Shown: piece after piece, positions 9,510-17,541 of the stretch
Numbering within the stretch: the stretch's first letter is position 1
Layout of the letters: each line of letters starts with the position of its first letter
Source: a virus
IMG/VR virus record: IMGVR_UViG_3300020421_000061
Coordinates: 1-39,608 of that record
DNA length: 39,608 nucleotides
Direction: 5' to 3' (one strand)
Notes under the pieces: model-generated
Told to the model about the DNA's origin: nothing
The model's database searches: none
What the model saw: only the letters and a program-made list of their open reading frames with translations
Program-made: the position numbers and the translations under genes

Positions 9510-10402
9510 TGCAAGTACCAGATTTATTTTGTCATAATACTAATATTGAAACATTCTTTATGCATGTTGAAGATTCTAATATGAATGGATGGATAGCATC
9601 TACAGTTCCAATTGATACAATATCTATTGGAGAACGATCGTTGGTTTTTGATAGAAATAGTGTAAGAAATGATGTTCAAGATTCATTGAATAATAATTCT
9701 GTAGCGTATTCGGTACAGTTTCCAAGATCTAGAGAAAGTTCTACAGATCCGATATGGGTTAATGGGCAAAATGCTGGAACTCTGTTTAAATATTATGTTT
9801 ACCATTCTGGTTTTAATGTAAAAAATAATGATTTAGATATGGTAGTTGTAGAAAATTTTTATGATGATCCAGATATGGTTAGGGAGTTTGCTCTAAATTT
9901 AGAATATGGGGTAAACACTGCACACAGAGGATATTCTGCAAATTCATGGACATTGGATGGGACCAAGGAAAGATTCGAACAAATACTGCAAACTGAAATA
10001 TTAGATTGGAACGACTCAAGATATAGAAATGGAATGTTTCAATATATTACTGGTAAAGACCCAATCGTTCACCATGTAGATGAAAACAATTATGCTGGAA
10101 TAATCTATTTAACACCAGATGCACCGTTTGAAAGTGGTACTAGCTTTTACGAAAGCAAGTCTGAACGTAGAAGCTGGTTCAATCATGACCCAAATGATCG
10201 GGAAGCATATGAAAGAGCCTTCGAAGGTAATTTTTACAACAGACATAAGTTTACAGAGATAGATAGAATAGGAAACGTTTATAATAGGTTAGTATTGTGG
10301 GACTCATTTAAGATACACGCCGCAACGCAGCATTTTGGAAATGACATGTACGATTCTAGATTGTTTCATATATTCTTTTTTGATACAGATGGAGGAAAGT
10401 AA
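9509..10402 (+). CDS. DUF6445-like putative 2OG-Fe(II) oxygenase
   Basis: 297 residues. The core begins near residue 110 (VVVENFYDDPDMVREFALNL), the usual opening of this family, and contains H189-V-D191 (HHVDENNYAGIIYLTP), SGTSFYESK, H270 (FKIHAA) and R284 (SRLFHIFFF), the order expected for a double-stranded beta-helix dioxygenase. The N-terminal 110 residues are a separate unrecognised region. It starts in a TAATG overlap with the previous stop. Activity and substrate are unknown; family assignment is by motif recall. Having two different oxygenase folds in one operon suggests two hydroxylation steps or two residue types. Confidence 0.65.
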   Translation: MQVPDLFCHNTNIETFFMHVEDSNMNGWIASTVPIDTISIGERSLVFDRNSVRNDVQDSLNNNSVAYSVQFPRSRESSTDPIWVNGQNAGTLFKYYVYHSGFNVKNNDLDMVVVENFYDDPDMVREFALNLEYGVNTAHRGYSANSWTLDGTKERFEQILQTEILDWNDSRYRNGMFQYITGKDPIVHHVDENNYAGIIYLTPDAPFESGTSFYESKSERRSWFNHDPNDREAYERAFEGNFYNRHKFTEIDRIGNVYNRLVLWDSFKIHAATQHFGNDMYDSRLFHIFFFDTDGGK

Positions 10403-10403
10403 A

Positions 10404-12245
10404 TTGAAAATTAACGTTATAACAAGGTGTACTAGGCTTGATAACATATTAGAAGTCGGAGAATCAGTTAGTTCTGAATTTGCAGAATGGCATGTTATAT
10501 TTGATACGTCAGTATTACGAGATATACCAACAAAATTAATTGATTCTCTACAGTCTATTCAAAATACAAAGTTACATTTTATACACGGAAAAGAGGGCGA
10601 TTTATTATATCCACAATCTATGCAGGTTATTAGAGAAATTAAAGATGGTTGGATAATATACATAGACGATGACAATATACAGCATGAAAATTACTATTCG
10701 TTAATATCGAAGGCTATCATTGATAAGTCTTGGGCTGGTGGTGAGACAATCAAAAAGATTATTATTGGAAAGCAGTTTGTAAACTTTAAAGATTTTACGG
10801 AATTGGAATATAGAGATGCAGCACCTGAACATACAAAATATCAACACATTGATTTGGCACAAATAACTTGGCACCATTCAGTTTTTAATGATTACGATTT
10901 CATAGGAGATTATGCAGCTGATGGTAAATTAGTAGAACAAATACATAATGAACACCCAGAATGGTTTAAATTTATAAACGAAACCATATGTTATTACAAT
11001 TATTTGGTAAAGCCACACAAGAGTTTTGTACCAAAAATATTGTACGTAGGTCCAGGAAAACCAGATTTGAAATCTAATCAGTTTGAAGAATGGGAAGAGA
11101 GTTCATTAAACACTTTACACGTTGAAAACGATAAAGGAATAGCTAGCGTTATAACTGATTTTAAACCAGATTCAATATTAACTGTTTCTGATGATGACAT
11201 AACTGAAAACCCAGAATTGTGTACAATGTCATTAGAGATTAGAAATAAATGGTTTAATATAAAAAGTTTGGATAGTGAAATATTAGCTGGAGACATTGCT
11301 TATGGTGTAGCAATGAACAATATGATAGAGAATCAGGTTTTGAAAGATTATGTTTCATGGTTCACTCCAATATACAACACTGGGAAAAAACTATATCGTA
11401 CATATGAATCACTAAAAAACCAAACAAATCCAAACTGGGAATGGGTTTTAGTAAACGATTCAAATGATGGTTCTAAAACCATATCTATAGCCGAAGATAT
11501 TGCATCATCAGATCCAAGAGTTAAACTGTATGACTTCAATACTAAATGTAATGGTATTGTTGGAGAGGCAAAGTATAGAGCAGCTGTATTATGCAAAGGC
11601 GAACTTTTATCCGAGTTAGATCATGATGATTATTTAACCCCAGACGCAACACAATTATTATACGATGCAATGGTTGCATATCCAGACGCTGGATTTTATT
11701 ATACTGATTGCGTAGAGGTTGATGAAAATTGGAATTCATTGCAGTATGGAGAAGGGTTTGCAATGGGCTATGGTACATATAGAGATGAAGAAAGTATGGG
11801 TAAACAGTTTAAAGTACAAGTTGCACCAAACTTAAATCCAAAAACAATACGACACATAGTTGGTGTTCCAAATCATATAAGATCTTGGAGAAGAAATACA
11901 TACTTTGAAATGGGTGGTCACAACAGAGGTTTATCTATAGCTGATGATTATGAATTACTGGTTCGAACATTTTTGTCTACTAGGATGTGTAGAATAGTTA
12001 AACTAGCTTATGTACAGTTTATATATGATGATGCTTCAGGAACAAACACTCACAATTCTTCTAGACGAGACATACAACGTAGAGTTAGAACAGTAGCTAA
12101 TCATTATGATGCTGATATTACAAGAAGATTCCAAGAGCTAGGACTTGAAGATTGGGTAGCTGGAACTCCACAACAAGTAGTTGCAGACGTAGAATCTAGA
12201 TTTGGTGAAGAAGAATGCGTAGCAAACTATAATTATATACCATGA
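10404..12245 (+). CDS. Two-domain glycosyltransferase
   Basis: 613 residues from TTG 10404, chosen because GGAGG lies at 10391-10395, 8 bases upstream, at the end of the previous gene; ATG 10389 would add 5 residues without a ribosome site. The N-terminal domain (about 1-200) has a GT-A layout with YIDDDN (D88-D90). A middle segment (about 210-310) contains KILYVGPGKP and is unassigned. The C-terminal domain is a classical GT2: FTPIYNTGKKLYRTYESLKNQ from residue 320, WEWVLVNDSNDGS, and the DHDD metal site at 406-409. Two active sites in one chain suggest addition of a disaccharide or two linked steps. The acceptor is unknown; the collagen-like fibres are the nearest candidates. Confidence 0.8.
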   Translation: MKINVITRCTRLDNILEVGESVSSEFAEWHVIFDTSVLRDIPTKLIDSLQSIQNTKLHFIHGKEGDLLYPQSMQVIREIKDGWIIYIDDDNIQHENYYSLISKAIIDKSWAGGETIKKIIIGKQFVNFKDFTELEYRDAAPEHTKYQHIDLAQITWHHSVFNDYDFIGDYAADGKLVEQIHNEHPEWFKFINETICYYNYLVKPHKSFVPKILYVGPGKPDLKSNQFEEWEESSLNTLHVENDKGIASVITDFKPDSILTVSDDDITENPELCTMSLEIRNKWFNIKSLDSEILAGDIAYGVAMNNMIENQVLKDYVSWFTPIYNTGKKLYRTYESLKNQTNPNWEWVLVNDSNDGSKTISIAEDIASSDPRVKLYDFNTKCNGIVGEAKYRAAVLCKGELLSELDHDDYLTPDATQLLYDAMVAYPDAGFYYTDCVEVDENWNSLQYGEGFAMGYGTYRDEESMGKQFKVQVAPNLNPKTIRHIVGVPNHIRSWRRNTYFEMGGHNRGLSIADDYELLVRTFLSTRMCRIVKLAYVQFIYDDASGTNTHNSSRRDIQRRVRTVANHYDADITRRFQELGLEDWVAGTPQQVVADVESRFGEEECVANYNYIP

Positions 12246-12973
12246 TAACAATAGTAATACCAACACTTTGGAGATCTCCAGAAACTTTACATAGTACGAT
12301 AGAATCATTCAAGCGGACATTAAAGGACTATCCAAACAATGAACTTATACTGATAGACAATGCCAATTCTGATTTTAAAGATGACATAGTTAATGTTGTG
12401 AAACCTAGAAAAAATATAGGTGTTAACCCAGCATGGAATGTTGGAGCAGATATGGCATATAATGAACATGTATTATTTATGAATGATGATATTACTGTAA
12501 ACTTTAAACCCGTTTTAGAATGCCTATATAGGGATTTAGAAGGTTTAAAATATGGTACAATTACTGGAGACAAGGAACGTATAGCTACAGAGGGTTTAAA
12601 TGTTAACGATGATGGCGATACAATAGAGTTGACTAGGGACCATTCTGGTAGGTTTTTTGGGTTCGGCTGCTTCTTTATGGTACAAAAAGAATTGTATCAC
12701 CATATACCAAAACGTTTTAAATATTTTTGGGGGGATGATTGGTTGTTCTATATTTTGGAACACTTACGCCAAAGAAAGTCTTATTTTTTTAAAAACTTAA
12801 ATTTACCCGGTAAAATGTCAGTAACATCCAATGACATAGACCACGAGAATAATCATGAGGAAAACGACTGGTGGACACCCACTACTCAAGCTGCTCATGA
12901 TTATTATAAAAGACTAAACAGTGCCTTGTTCAGAGGTGATTTTATAGACGATAAGAACGGACATCAGCATTAA
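12242..12973 (+). CDS. Family 2 glycosyltransferase
   Basis: 243 residues, start in an ATGA overlap with the previous gene. The N terminus MITIVIPTLWRSPETLHSTIESF is the standard GT2 opening, followed by ELILIDNA, the NIGVNPAWNVGAD segment, and FMNDDITV with the metal-binding D82-D83. The GDDWLF near residue 165-170 fits the catalytic-base region. No membrane segment is seen, so it is a soluble cytoplasmic enzyme using a nucleotide sugar. It closes the five-gene oxygenase and glycosyltransferase cluster; a new promoter-like motif follows. Confidence 0.8.
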   Translation: MITIVIPTLWRSPETLHSTIESFKRTLKDYPNNELILIDNANSDFKDDIVNVVKPRKNIGVNPAWNVGADMAYNEHVLFMNDDITVNFKPVLECLYRDLEGLKYGTITGDKERIATEGLNVNDDGDTIELTRDHSGRFFGFGCFFMVQKELYHHIPKRFKYFWGDDWLFYILEHLRQRKSYFFKNLNLPGKMSVTSNDIDHENNHEENDWWTPTTQAAHDYYKRLNSALFRGDFIDDKNGHQH

Positions 12974-12996
12974 ATTAGCTTTTGGAAATTAACAAC

Positions 12997-13014
12997 AATA
13001 TATATAATAAATAG
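12997..13014 (+). promoter_or_regulatory. Putative T4-type late promoter
   Basis: AATATATATAATAAATAG sits 14 bases before the chosen ATG at 13029. It shares the TATATAATAAAT block with the motif upstream of the gp26-like gene. It probably opens the tail transcription region. Confidence 0.5.
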
Positions 13015-13028
13015 TTATGGAGAATAAA

Positions 13029-13343
13029 ATGTCAGAGACAAAATTTACAGAAGAAGAACTAACGTCACTTAGAGAAGTTCAAAGCAAATATCAAGCTATA
13101 CAAATGAAGTTTGGTGCGTTAACTATGCAAAAGTTAGCACACGATAAGCAAGCTGAAGCATTAGCCGATAGTGAAGATTCTCTTATGGGTGAACTGGAAA
13201 ATTTGCAAAACTCAGAAAAGGAAATAGCCAAATCATTGAATGACAAGTATGGAGCTGGCTCATTAGATCCTCAAACAGGAGTTTTCACGCCTACACCAGA
13301 TGCACCTACACCAGATGAAGTTCCTTCTAACGAAGATAAATAA
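13029..13343 (+). CDS. Small coiled-coil protein upstream of tail sheath, function unknown
   Basis: 104 residues. ATG 13029 is preferred to ATG 13017 because GGAG at 13020-13023 is then correctly spaced. The first 75 residues are heptad-like helix (KFTEEELTSLREVQSKYQAIQMKF...), rich in Glu, Lys, Gln and Leu; the C-terminal 25 residues are Pro, Thr and Asp rich and probably disordered. I recall similar short proteins in marine T4-like phages without known function. Its position right before the sheath gene suggests a virion or assembly role. Confidence 0.6.
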   Translation: MSETKFTEEELTSLREVQSKYQAIQMKFGALTMQKLAHDKQAEALADSEDSLMGELENLQNSEKEIAKSLNDKYGAGSLDPQTGVFTPTPDAPTPDEVPSNEDK

Positions 13344-13346
13344 TAT

Positions 13347-13371
13347 ATAACCAAACTGAGTTTTCGGTTAT
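13347..13371 (+). terminator. Weak hairpin after the small coiled-coil gene
   Basis: ATAACC (13347-13352) pairs with GGTTAT (13366-13371), and inside it AAAC can pair with GTTT, leaving a small bulge. Only a short T-rich stretch follows, so termination is uncertain; it may simply stabilise the mRNA end. Confidence 0.3.
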
Positions 13372-13377
13372 TTCTAT

Positions 13378-13391
13378 GGTATTTATCATTG
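13378..13391 (+). promoter_or_regulatory. Possible promoter before tail sheath
   Basis: GGTATTTATCATTG resembles the TATTTATAAA variant of the window motif, 44 bases before the sheath ATG. It is followed at 13401-13412 by a perfect 12-base palindrome (GTTTACGTAAAC) that could be a protein site or a small hairpin in the leader. Confidence 0.3.
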
Positions 13392-13435
13392 AAATAGTTC
13401 GTTTACGTAAACAATAACTTAACTGGAGAAATTAA

Positions 13436-15820
13436 ATGGCTGAGAGAATTGTATCTCCGGGTGTATTTACCCGCGAGAAGGATCTCTCCTTTCTTCCTCA
13501 AGGTGTTGCAGAAATTGGAGCAGCAATAATTGGACCAACAATAAAGGGTCCAGCTTTTGTTCCAACATCTGTTAGCAATTTCCAAGAGTTTGAAGAAATG
13601 TTTGGAGGTCTTAGTCAAGACTTTTATGTTCCATTCACTGTGAGAGAATATCTTAGAAGTGCTGGAACAGTCACAATAGTTCGTGTTCTTGGGTTAGGTG
13701 GATATAACGAAAAAGTAGTTGGCCTAAGTGTAATGCCACAGGTTAGTGCATCAGGAGCTTCTAATTATAAAAGAATGCTTTTAGCTGTATTAGCACCAAG
13801 TGCAACAAATGCAACCCCACCTTTAGGGTTTTCAGGCTTAACTACACCAGGTACATGGGAAAATTTTGTAATTAGTTCAGGAAGTTTCCAAGTTAGTGCC
13901 TCGTTTGATTCATCAAATTCAAAGTTCATAGAAAACGTCTTTAGTTCGAATCCACAATCGACTAAAGCAGGTGGTGTAGACTCGCCATTCTATCTATATA
14001 AATCTTTTAAATCAGCTATGGTACAGGTTGGACATAACTCAGGTAGTGCTGTTAGTTCTTCCCTTTTCAATATAGATTTACAAAAAGATTATGAGAATGC
14101 ATGTACACCATATATCACTTCACAAAAGATCGATGGAGCTACCAACAATCTATTTAAGATTAAGCTTAGATCTCATGGTGAAACTGATACACATGGAAAA
14201 TATAAGATTGGTATCTTAAATGTCAAGCAGGCATCAGATGTTCCAGGTTCTGATTTTGGAACCTTTTCTGTGCAGGTTAGAGAAATAGACAGACAATCTT
14301 TTAAACAATCAGACGATGTTATAGTTGAACAGTTTGATAATTGTAACTTAGATCCAACTTCTGCAAATTATGTTGCTAGAAAGATTGGTGATAGGTACGT
14401 TACTATAGATGCGCAAGGAAAGTTGACATATAATGGTGACTGGCCAAACAGATCTAAGTACATATATCTTTCAGACTATGACACTGTTAAAAGTGGTCTT
14501 CCAGGAACTCAAGTACCTTTTGGTTTTGGTAAAGTGATATCGCCTATCAATAGCGGTAGTGCAAATGTCACAGTAGCAAGTGCTTCATTTGTTAAAACCC
14601 AAACCAATAGTACAACTAGTGAATTCGATACAAGCGTATTTTATGGCTTTAACTTCGAAGACACAACAAACAGAGAGTACTTGGCTCCATTACCAGCTAA
14701 CGCAACAGCAGATTTAAACGCTACATTTAGTTTAAATGACCAGACTGGACACGCTGATGCTTCTGCTGCTGATTTTGGTGGATCATCAACGTTTGCTACT
14801 AGTGCATCTTCACTCGCATTGGGAACATCTAATGTTGCCCAGCATAAGTTCATGGTACCTTTTCAAGGTGGTTTTGACGGTGCTAATCCAGCGATTAAGA
14901 AAAATACTGGTACAGACATCTCTGCAACAAACCAACAAGGATTTGATTGTTCTACATCAAGTGCTAGTGGTTCAATTGCATACAAACGTGCTATAAACTC
15001 AGTTAGTAATCAAGATGAATTTGATATTAACATGCTATCAACACCAGGTTTGATCTATAATCTTCACCCAAATCCTATCAATAGAGGTATATCTATGGTA
15101 GAGGCTAGAGGTGATGCATTTTATGTATATGATCCAACAACTTGGAGTGAAGGCATATCTGCTGCTACTGACGCAGTTTCATCTAAAGATACTAACTACG
15201 CAGCTGTTTACTATCCATGGGTCAAGATACTCGATGATAGTGTAAACTTACCAACATGGGTACCACCTTCAGTGGTAATTCCAGGAGTTTACTCTAGAAA
15301 CGATGCAGTAGCTCATGAGTGGTTTGCACCAGCAGGTTTGAATAGAGGTGGATTACGAAACGTTTTAGAAGCAAAAACTAGATTAACACACGCAGAGCGT
15401 GACCTTCTTTATGAAGATAGAGTTAATCCGATCGCTTCATTTCCAGGTCAGGGCGTTGTAGTTTTCGGTCAGAAAACATTACAAGCAAAGCCATCGGCAT
15501 TGGATAGAATTAACGTTCGTAGATTGTTAATTAGATTGAAGAAGTTCATTGCTAGTAGTTCACGTTACTTAGTATTCGAAAACAATACTGTAGCTACTAG
15601 AAATCGTTTCTTAAACATTGTTAATCCGTATCTTGATTCAGTTCAAGCTGCACAGGGTCTAACAGCGTTTAGAGTTGTAATGGACGATTCTAATAACACG
15701 CCAGATGTTATCGATAGAAATCAACTAGTTGGACAAATATTCTTACAGCCTGCAAGAGCTGTTGAATTTATTGTTCTTGATTTTGTCGTACAACCGACTG
15801 GAGCATCGTTTCCAAGCTAA
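13436..15820 (+). CDS. 18: Contractile tail sheath protein (T4 gp18-like)
   Basis: 794 residues, longer than T4 gp18 (659), the extra length lying in the variable outer domains. The N terminus (MAERIVSPGVFTREKDLSFLPQGVAEIGAAIIGPT) and the C terminus (RRLLIRLKKFIASSSRYLVFENN..., then QPARAVEFIVLDF) are the conserved sheath inner-core segments that connect subunits and drive contraction. GGAG precedes the ATG. It is followed by an intrinsic terminator and then the tube gene, the usual T4 order. Many synonymous codons are C-ending or CGT, more than in neighbouring genes, as expected of a highly expressed protein. Confidence 0.95.
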   Translation: MAERIVSPGVFTREKDLSFLPQGVAEIGAAIIGPTIKGPAFVPTSVSNFQEFEEMFGGLSQDFYVPFTVREYLRSAGTVTIVRVLGLGGYNEKVVGLSVMPQVSASGASNYKRMLLAVLAPSATNATPPLGFSGLTTPGTWENFVISSGSFQVSASFDSSNSKFIENVFSSNPQSTKAGGVDSPFYLYKSFKSAMVQVGHNSGSAVSSSLFNIDLQKDYENACTPYITSQKIDGATNNLFKIKLRSHGETDTHGKYKIGILNVKQASDVPGSDFGTFSVQVREIDRQSFKQSDDVIVEQFDNCNLDPTSANYVARKIGDRYVTIDAQGKLTYNGDWPNRSKYIYLSDYDTVKSGLPGTQVPFGFGKVISPINSGSANVTVASASFVKTQTNSTTSEFDTSVFYGFNFEDTTNREYLAPLPANATADLNATFSLNDQTGHADASAADFGGSSTFATSASSLALGTSNVAQHKFMVPFQGGFDGANPAIKKNTGTDISATNQQGFDCSTSSASGSIAYKRAINSVSNQDEFDINMLSTPGLIYNLHPNPINRGISMVEARGDAFYVYDPTTWSEGISAATDAVSSKDTNYAAVYYPWVKILDDSVNLPTWVPPSVVIPGVYSRNDAVAHEWFAPAGLNRGGLRNVLEAKTRLTHAERDLLYEDRVNPIASFPGQGVVVFGQKTLQAKPSALDRINVRRLLIRLKKFIASSSRYLVFENNTVATRNRFLNIVNPYLDSVQAAQGLTAFRVVMDDSNNTPDVIDRNQLVGQIFLQPARAVEFIVLDFVVQPTGASFPS

Positions 15821-15841
15821 AGGATAACGAAAAATAAGATT

Positions 15842-15872
15842 AAGGCTCAGAGTTTCTGGGCCTTTTTCTTTT
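15842..15872 (+). terminator. Rho-independent terminator after sheath gene
   Basis: GGCTCAG (15844-15850), loop AGTTT, CTGGGCC (15856-15862) gives a 7-base-pair stem with one G-T pair, extended by AA/TT, and is followed by TTTTTCTTTT. It lies about 20 bases after the sheath stop. Confidence 0.9.
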
Positions 15873-15891
15873 GTGGTTTTTTCATTTCGAC

Positions 15892-15906
15892 GATATTTAT
15901 AAACAA
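15892..15906 (+). promoter_or_regulatory. Putative late promoter before tail tube
   Basis: GATATTTATAAACAA, a close match to the CATATTTATAAATG motif at 17542, starts 48 bases before the tube ATG, directly after the sheath terminator. A separate promoter here makes sense because the tube is needed in high amount. Confidence 0.45.
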
Positions 15907-15939
15907 ATATAGCAAAGCTTTTTTATTAGGAGAAATAGA

Positions 15940-16428
15940 ATGCCACAGTTGATTGATCCAAATGACGTAATGTTTACGCAGTTTGAACCCAAGGTTCAGA
16001 ACAGATTCATTATGTACATAGAAGGGATTCCTGCATACACAATCAAAGCTGCTGCAAGACCTGAAATTCAGTTTGAAACGGTAACATTAGACCATATAAA
16101 CGTCAAACGTTATGTCAAAGGAAAAGGTGAGTGGCAGACATTAACAATAACATTATACGATCCAGTTGTACCCTCAGCTGCACAAGCAGTTATGGAATGG
16201 GTAAGACTATCACATGAGTCAGTAACTGGTAGAAATGGATATTCAGATTTTTATAAGAAAAACGTCACATTTAACGTTTTAGGTCCTGTTGGAGACATAG
16301 TTGAAGAATGGCAATTAGTGGGTAGTTACATCGAAGGTGCAAACTTCGGTACCCTAGATTGGTCTACAACTGATCCAGTAGAAATAGAATTAACACTTAG
16401 ATACGATTACGCTATACTACAGTTCTAA
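15940..16428 (+). CDS. 19: Tail tube protein (T4 gp19-like)
   Basis: 162 residues, almost the same length as T4 gp19 (163). The sequence follows the tube fold: an N-terminal PNDVMFTQFEPKVQNRFIMYIEGIPAYTIKAAARP strand pair, VKRYVKGKGEWQTLTITLYDP, a helix around AAQAVMEWVRLSHE, and the final ELTLRYDYAILQF strand. Subunits stack as hexameric rings inside the sheath and conduct the DNA. An AGGAG ribosome site stands before the ATG. It is flanked by its own promoter-like motif and a downstream inverted repeat, so it may be a single-gene unit. Confidence 0.93.
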   Translation: MPQLIDPNDVMFTQFEPKVQNRFIMYIEGIPAYTIKAAARPEIQFETVTLDHINVKRYVKGKGEWQTLTITLYDPVVPSAAQAVMEWVRLSHESVTGRNGYSDFYKKNVTFNVLGPVGDIVEEWQLVGSYIEGANFGTLDWSTTDPVEIELTLRYDYAILQF

Positions 16429-16437
16429 ATTTGCTTT

Positions 16438-16496
16438 AAATTAGCATTTCAAGTTGTGGCATTCTAGTTTGCTAATTTACTTCGCAAAACGTTTTG
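16438..16496 (+). repeat. Inverted repeat and 12-base palindrome after tail tube
   Basis: AAATTAGC (16438-16445) and GCTAATTT (16471-16478) form an 8-base-pair stem with a 25-base loop; it lacks a good T tract. A perfect palindrome CAAAACGTTTTG follows at 16485-16496, seven bases before the next promoter-like motif. Either could end or protect the tube transcript, or bind a regulator. Confidence 0.4.
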
Positions 16497-16502
16497 TGAT
16501 AC

Positions 16503-16518
16503 ATATATATAATAAATG
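16503..16518 (+). promoter_or_regulatory. Putative T4-type late promoter
   Basis: ATATATATAATAAATG, 20 bases before the gp26-like ATG, with an AAAGGAG ribosome site in between. It is one of the clearest members of the motif set. Confidence 0.5.
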
Positions 16519-16538
16519 CTATACGTAAAGGAGTTATA

Positions 16539-17339
16539 ATGTCAGACGAAAAAGCAAAGATACCAGGGCAAACTGGTGCGCCTGAAAAACCGAAGTTTCC
16601 TACTGAAGTAGTAGATCTTCCAAGTAAAGGATTGTTGTATCCTGAGGGACATGCACTTAGTAATGGTACGGTAGAGTTAAAATACATGACAGCTAGGGAA
16701 GAAGACATACTTTCTTCTGCAAATCTTATACGAAAAGGTTTGGTAATTGATGAGCTGCTAAAATCATTAGTAGTTTCTGACGTTAATTTTGATGATATTC
16801 TTGTTGGAGATAAGAACGCAATCATGGTTAATGCTAGAATATTTGGATATGGTAAGCAGTATAAATCTGATGTTACATGTCCAAAGTGTGGTAAAGTAGA
16901 AAAAGACTGTGACTTTGATTTGACAAGTATTGGATACAAAGAGATCGATGAAAAATTATGCAATCGTAAGAACGAGTTCGAATATGAGTTACCAAATTCA
17001 AAGCGTAAGATAGTTTTTAAGATGTTGACACAAGCTGATGAAGTAGCAATAACAAAAGATATTGAAGCTGTAGCTAAACATGTTAACAACGTAACACCAG
17101 AGGTAACAACTAGACTTCGTTATCAGATAAAATCCGTAGACGGTAATGAAGACAAAACATTCATAAACAACTTTATACAGAATGAATTTTTTGCTGTAGA
17201 TTCTAGAGCTTTTAGGGAGTATTACGCAAAGGTGCAACCAGATGTAGAGTTAGAATTTTTGTTTGGATGTGGATCTTGTGGAGAGCAGTCTATAGCTGAT
17301 GTGCCTATAACGGTAAATTTCTTCTGGCCTTCCCAGTAG
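16539..17339 (+). CDS. gp26-like baseplate/tail assembly protein (zero-frame product)
   Basis: 266 residues. The pattern VDLPSKGLLYPEG...VELKYMTAREEDIL...DKNAIMVNARIFGYG...TRLRYQIKSVDGNED...VDSRAFREYYAKVQPDVELEF...FFWP is one I associate with the gp26-type protein encoded just before the tape measure in marine T4-like phages. C114-x2-C117 and C244-x2-C247 look like a split zinc ribbon. In T4, gp26 acts in baseplate hub assembly; the position upstream of the tape measure also fits a tail assembly chaperone. A slippery heptamer near the 3' end probably lets a share of ribosomes continue in the -1 frame (see 17315 and 17321). The gp26 label itself is uncertain. Confidence 0.75.
   Translation: MSDEKAKIPGQTGAPEKPKFPTEVVDLPSKGLLYPEGHALSNGTVELKYMTAREEDILSSANLIRKGLVIDELLKSLVVSDVNFDDILVGDKNAIMVNARIFGYGKQYKSDVTCPKCGKVEKDCDFDLTSIGYKEIDEKLCNRKNEFEYELPNSKRKIVFKMLTQADEVAITKDIEAVAKHVNNVTPEVTTRLRYQIKSVDGNEDKTFINNFIQNEFFAVDSRAFREYYAKVQPDVELEFLFGCGSCGEQSIADVPITVNFFWPSQ
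17315..17321 (+). promoter_or_regulatory. Probable programmed -1 frameshift site (A AAT TTC)
   Basis: The heptamer fits the X XXY YYZ rule exactly in the reading frame of the gp26-like gene (codons AAT-TTC, residues 260-261), 15 bases before its TAG. After slipping, the -1 frame is open to 17527. Downstream, CTGG/CCAG (17324-17336) gives a weak 4-base-pair hairpin and GAACTT/AAGTTC (17345-17363) a 6-base-pair hairpin that might stimulate slippage. Confidence 0.65.
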
Positions 17340-17527
17340 ATCCCGAACTTCGTCCCCAAGTTCATAAGTCAATATTCGATATGGCTTACTACAGCGAAGG
17401 CGCATTCTCATTTGGGGATCTTTATGAAATGCCAATACAACTTAGACGTTTCTATATGGATAAGTTAGTTGAGGCTAAAAATGAAGAGAAGAACCGAATG
17501 GATAAGGCTACTAAGAAACGGTCTTAA
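17321..17527 (+). CDS. -1 frame extension of the gp26-like protein (fusion domain)
   Basis: 68 codons in the -1 frame: LLAFPVDPELRPQVHK, then SIFDMAYYSEGAFSFGDLYEMPIQLRRFYMDKL and a charged tail ending KKRS. The fused product would be 329 residues. The codons look protein-like from the slippery site onward, well before the first ATG (17381), and that ATG has no ribosome binding site, so a separate gene is less likely. Related phages, as I recall, have a small gene here with a similar MP-LRRFY segment. The arrangement (short form, frameshifted long form, then tape measure) is that of tail assembly chaperones such as lambda gpG/gpGT. If it is instead an independent gene it would start at 17381 and have 48 residues. 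Confidence 0.65.
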   Translation, partial: LLAFPVDPELRPQVHKSIFDMAYYSEGAFSFGDLYEMPIQLRRFYMDKLVEAKNEEKNRMDKATKKRS

Positions 17528-17541
17528 TAACCTACATACTC

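Noticed and set aside
10335-10403. Upstream start at 10335 for the two-domain glycosyltransferase
   Set aside because: It lies inside the previous gene, has no ribosome site and adds a sequence unlike any glycosyltransferase; TTG 10404 has GGAGG at the right distance.
7877-12973. The oxygenase and glycosyltransferase cluster as a DNA base hypermodification system (TET/JBP type)
   Set aside because: The oxygenase reads as P4H-like rather than TET/JBP, no thymidylate or cytosine modifying gene is nearby, and the adjoining genes are fibres. It is not fully excluded.
17381-17527. Independent 48-residue gene from ATG 17381
   Set aside because: No ribosome site; coding-like sequence continues upstream in the same frame to a slippery heptamer, so a frameshift product is the better reading. 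It is kept as the alternative.
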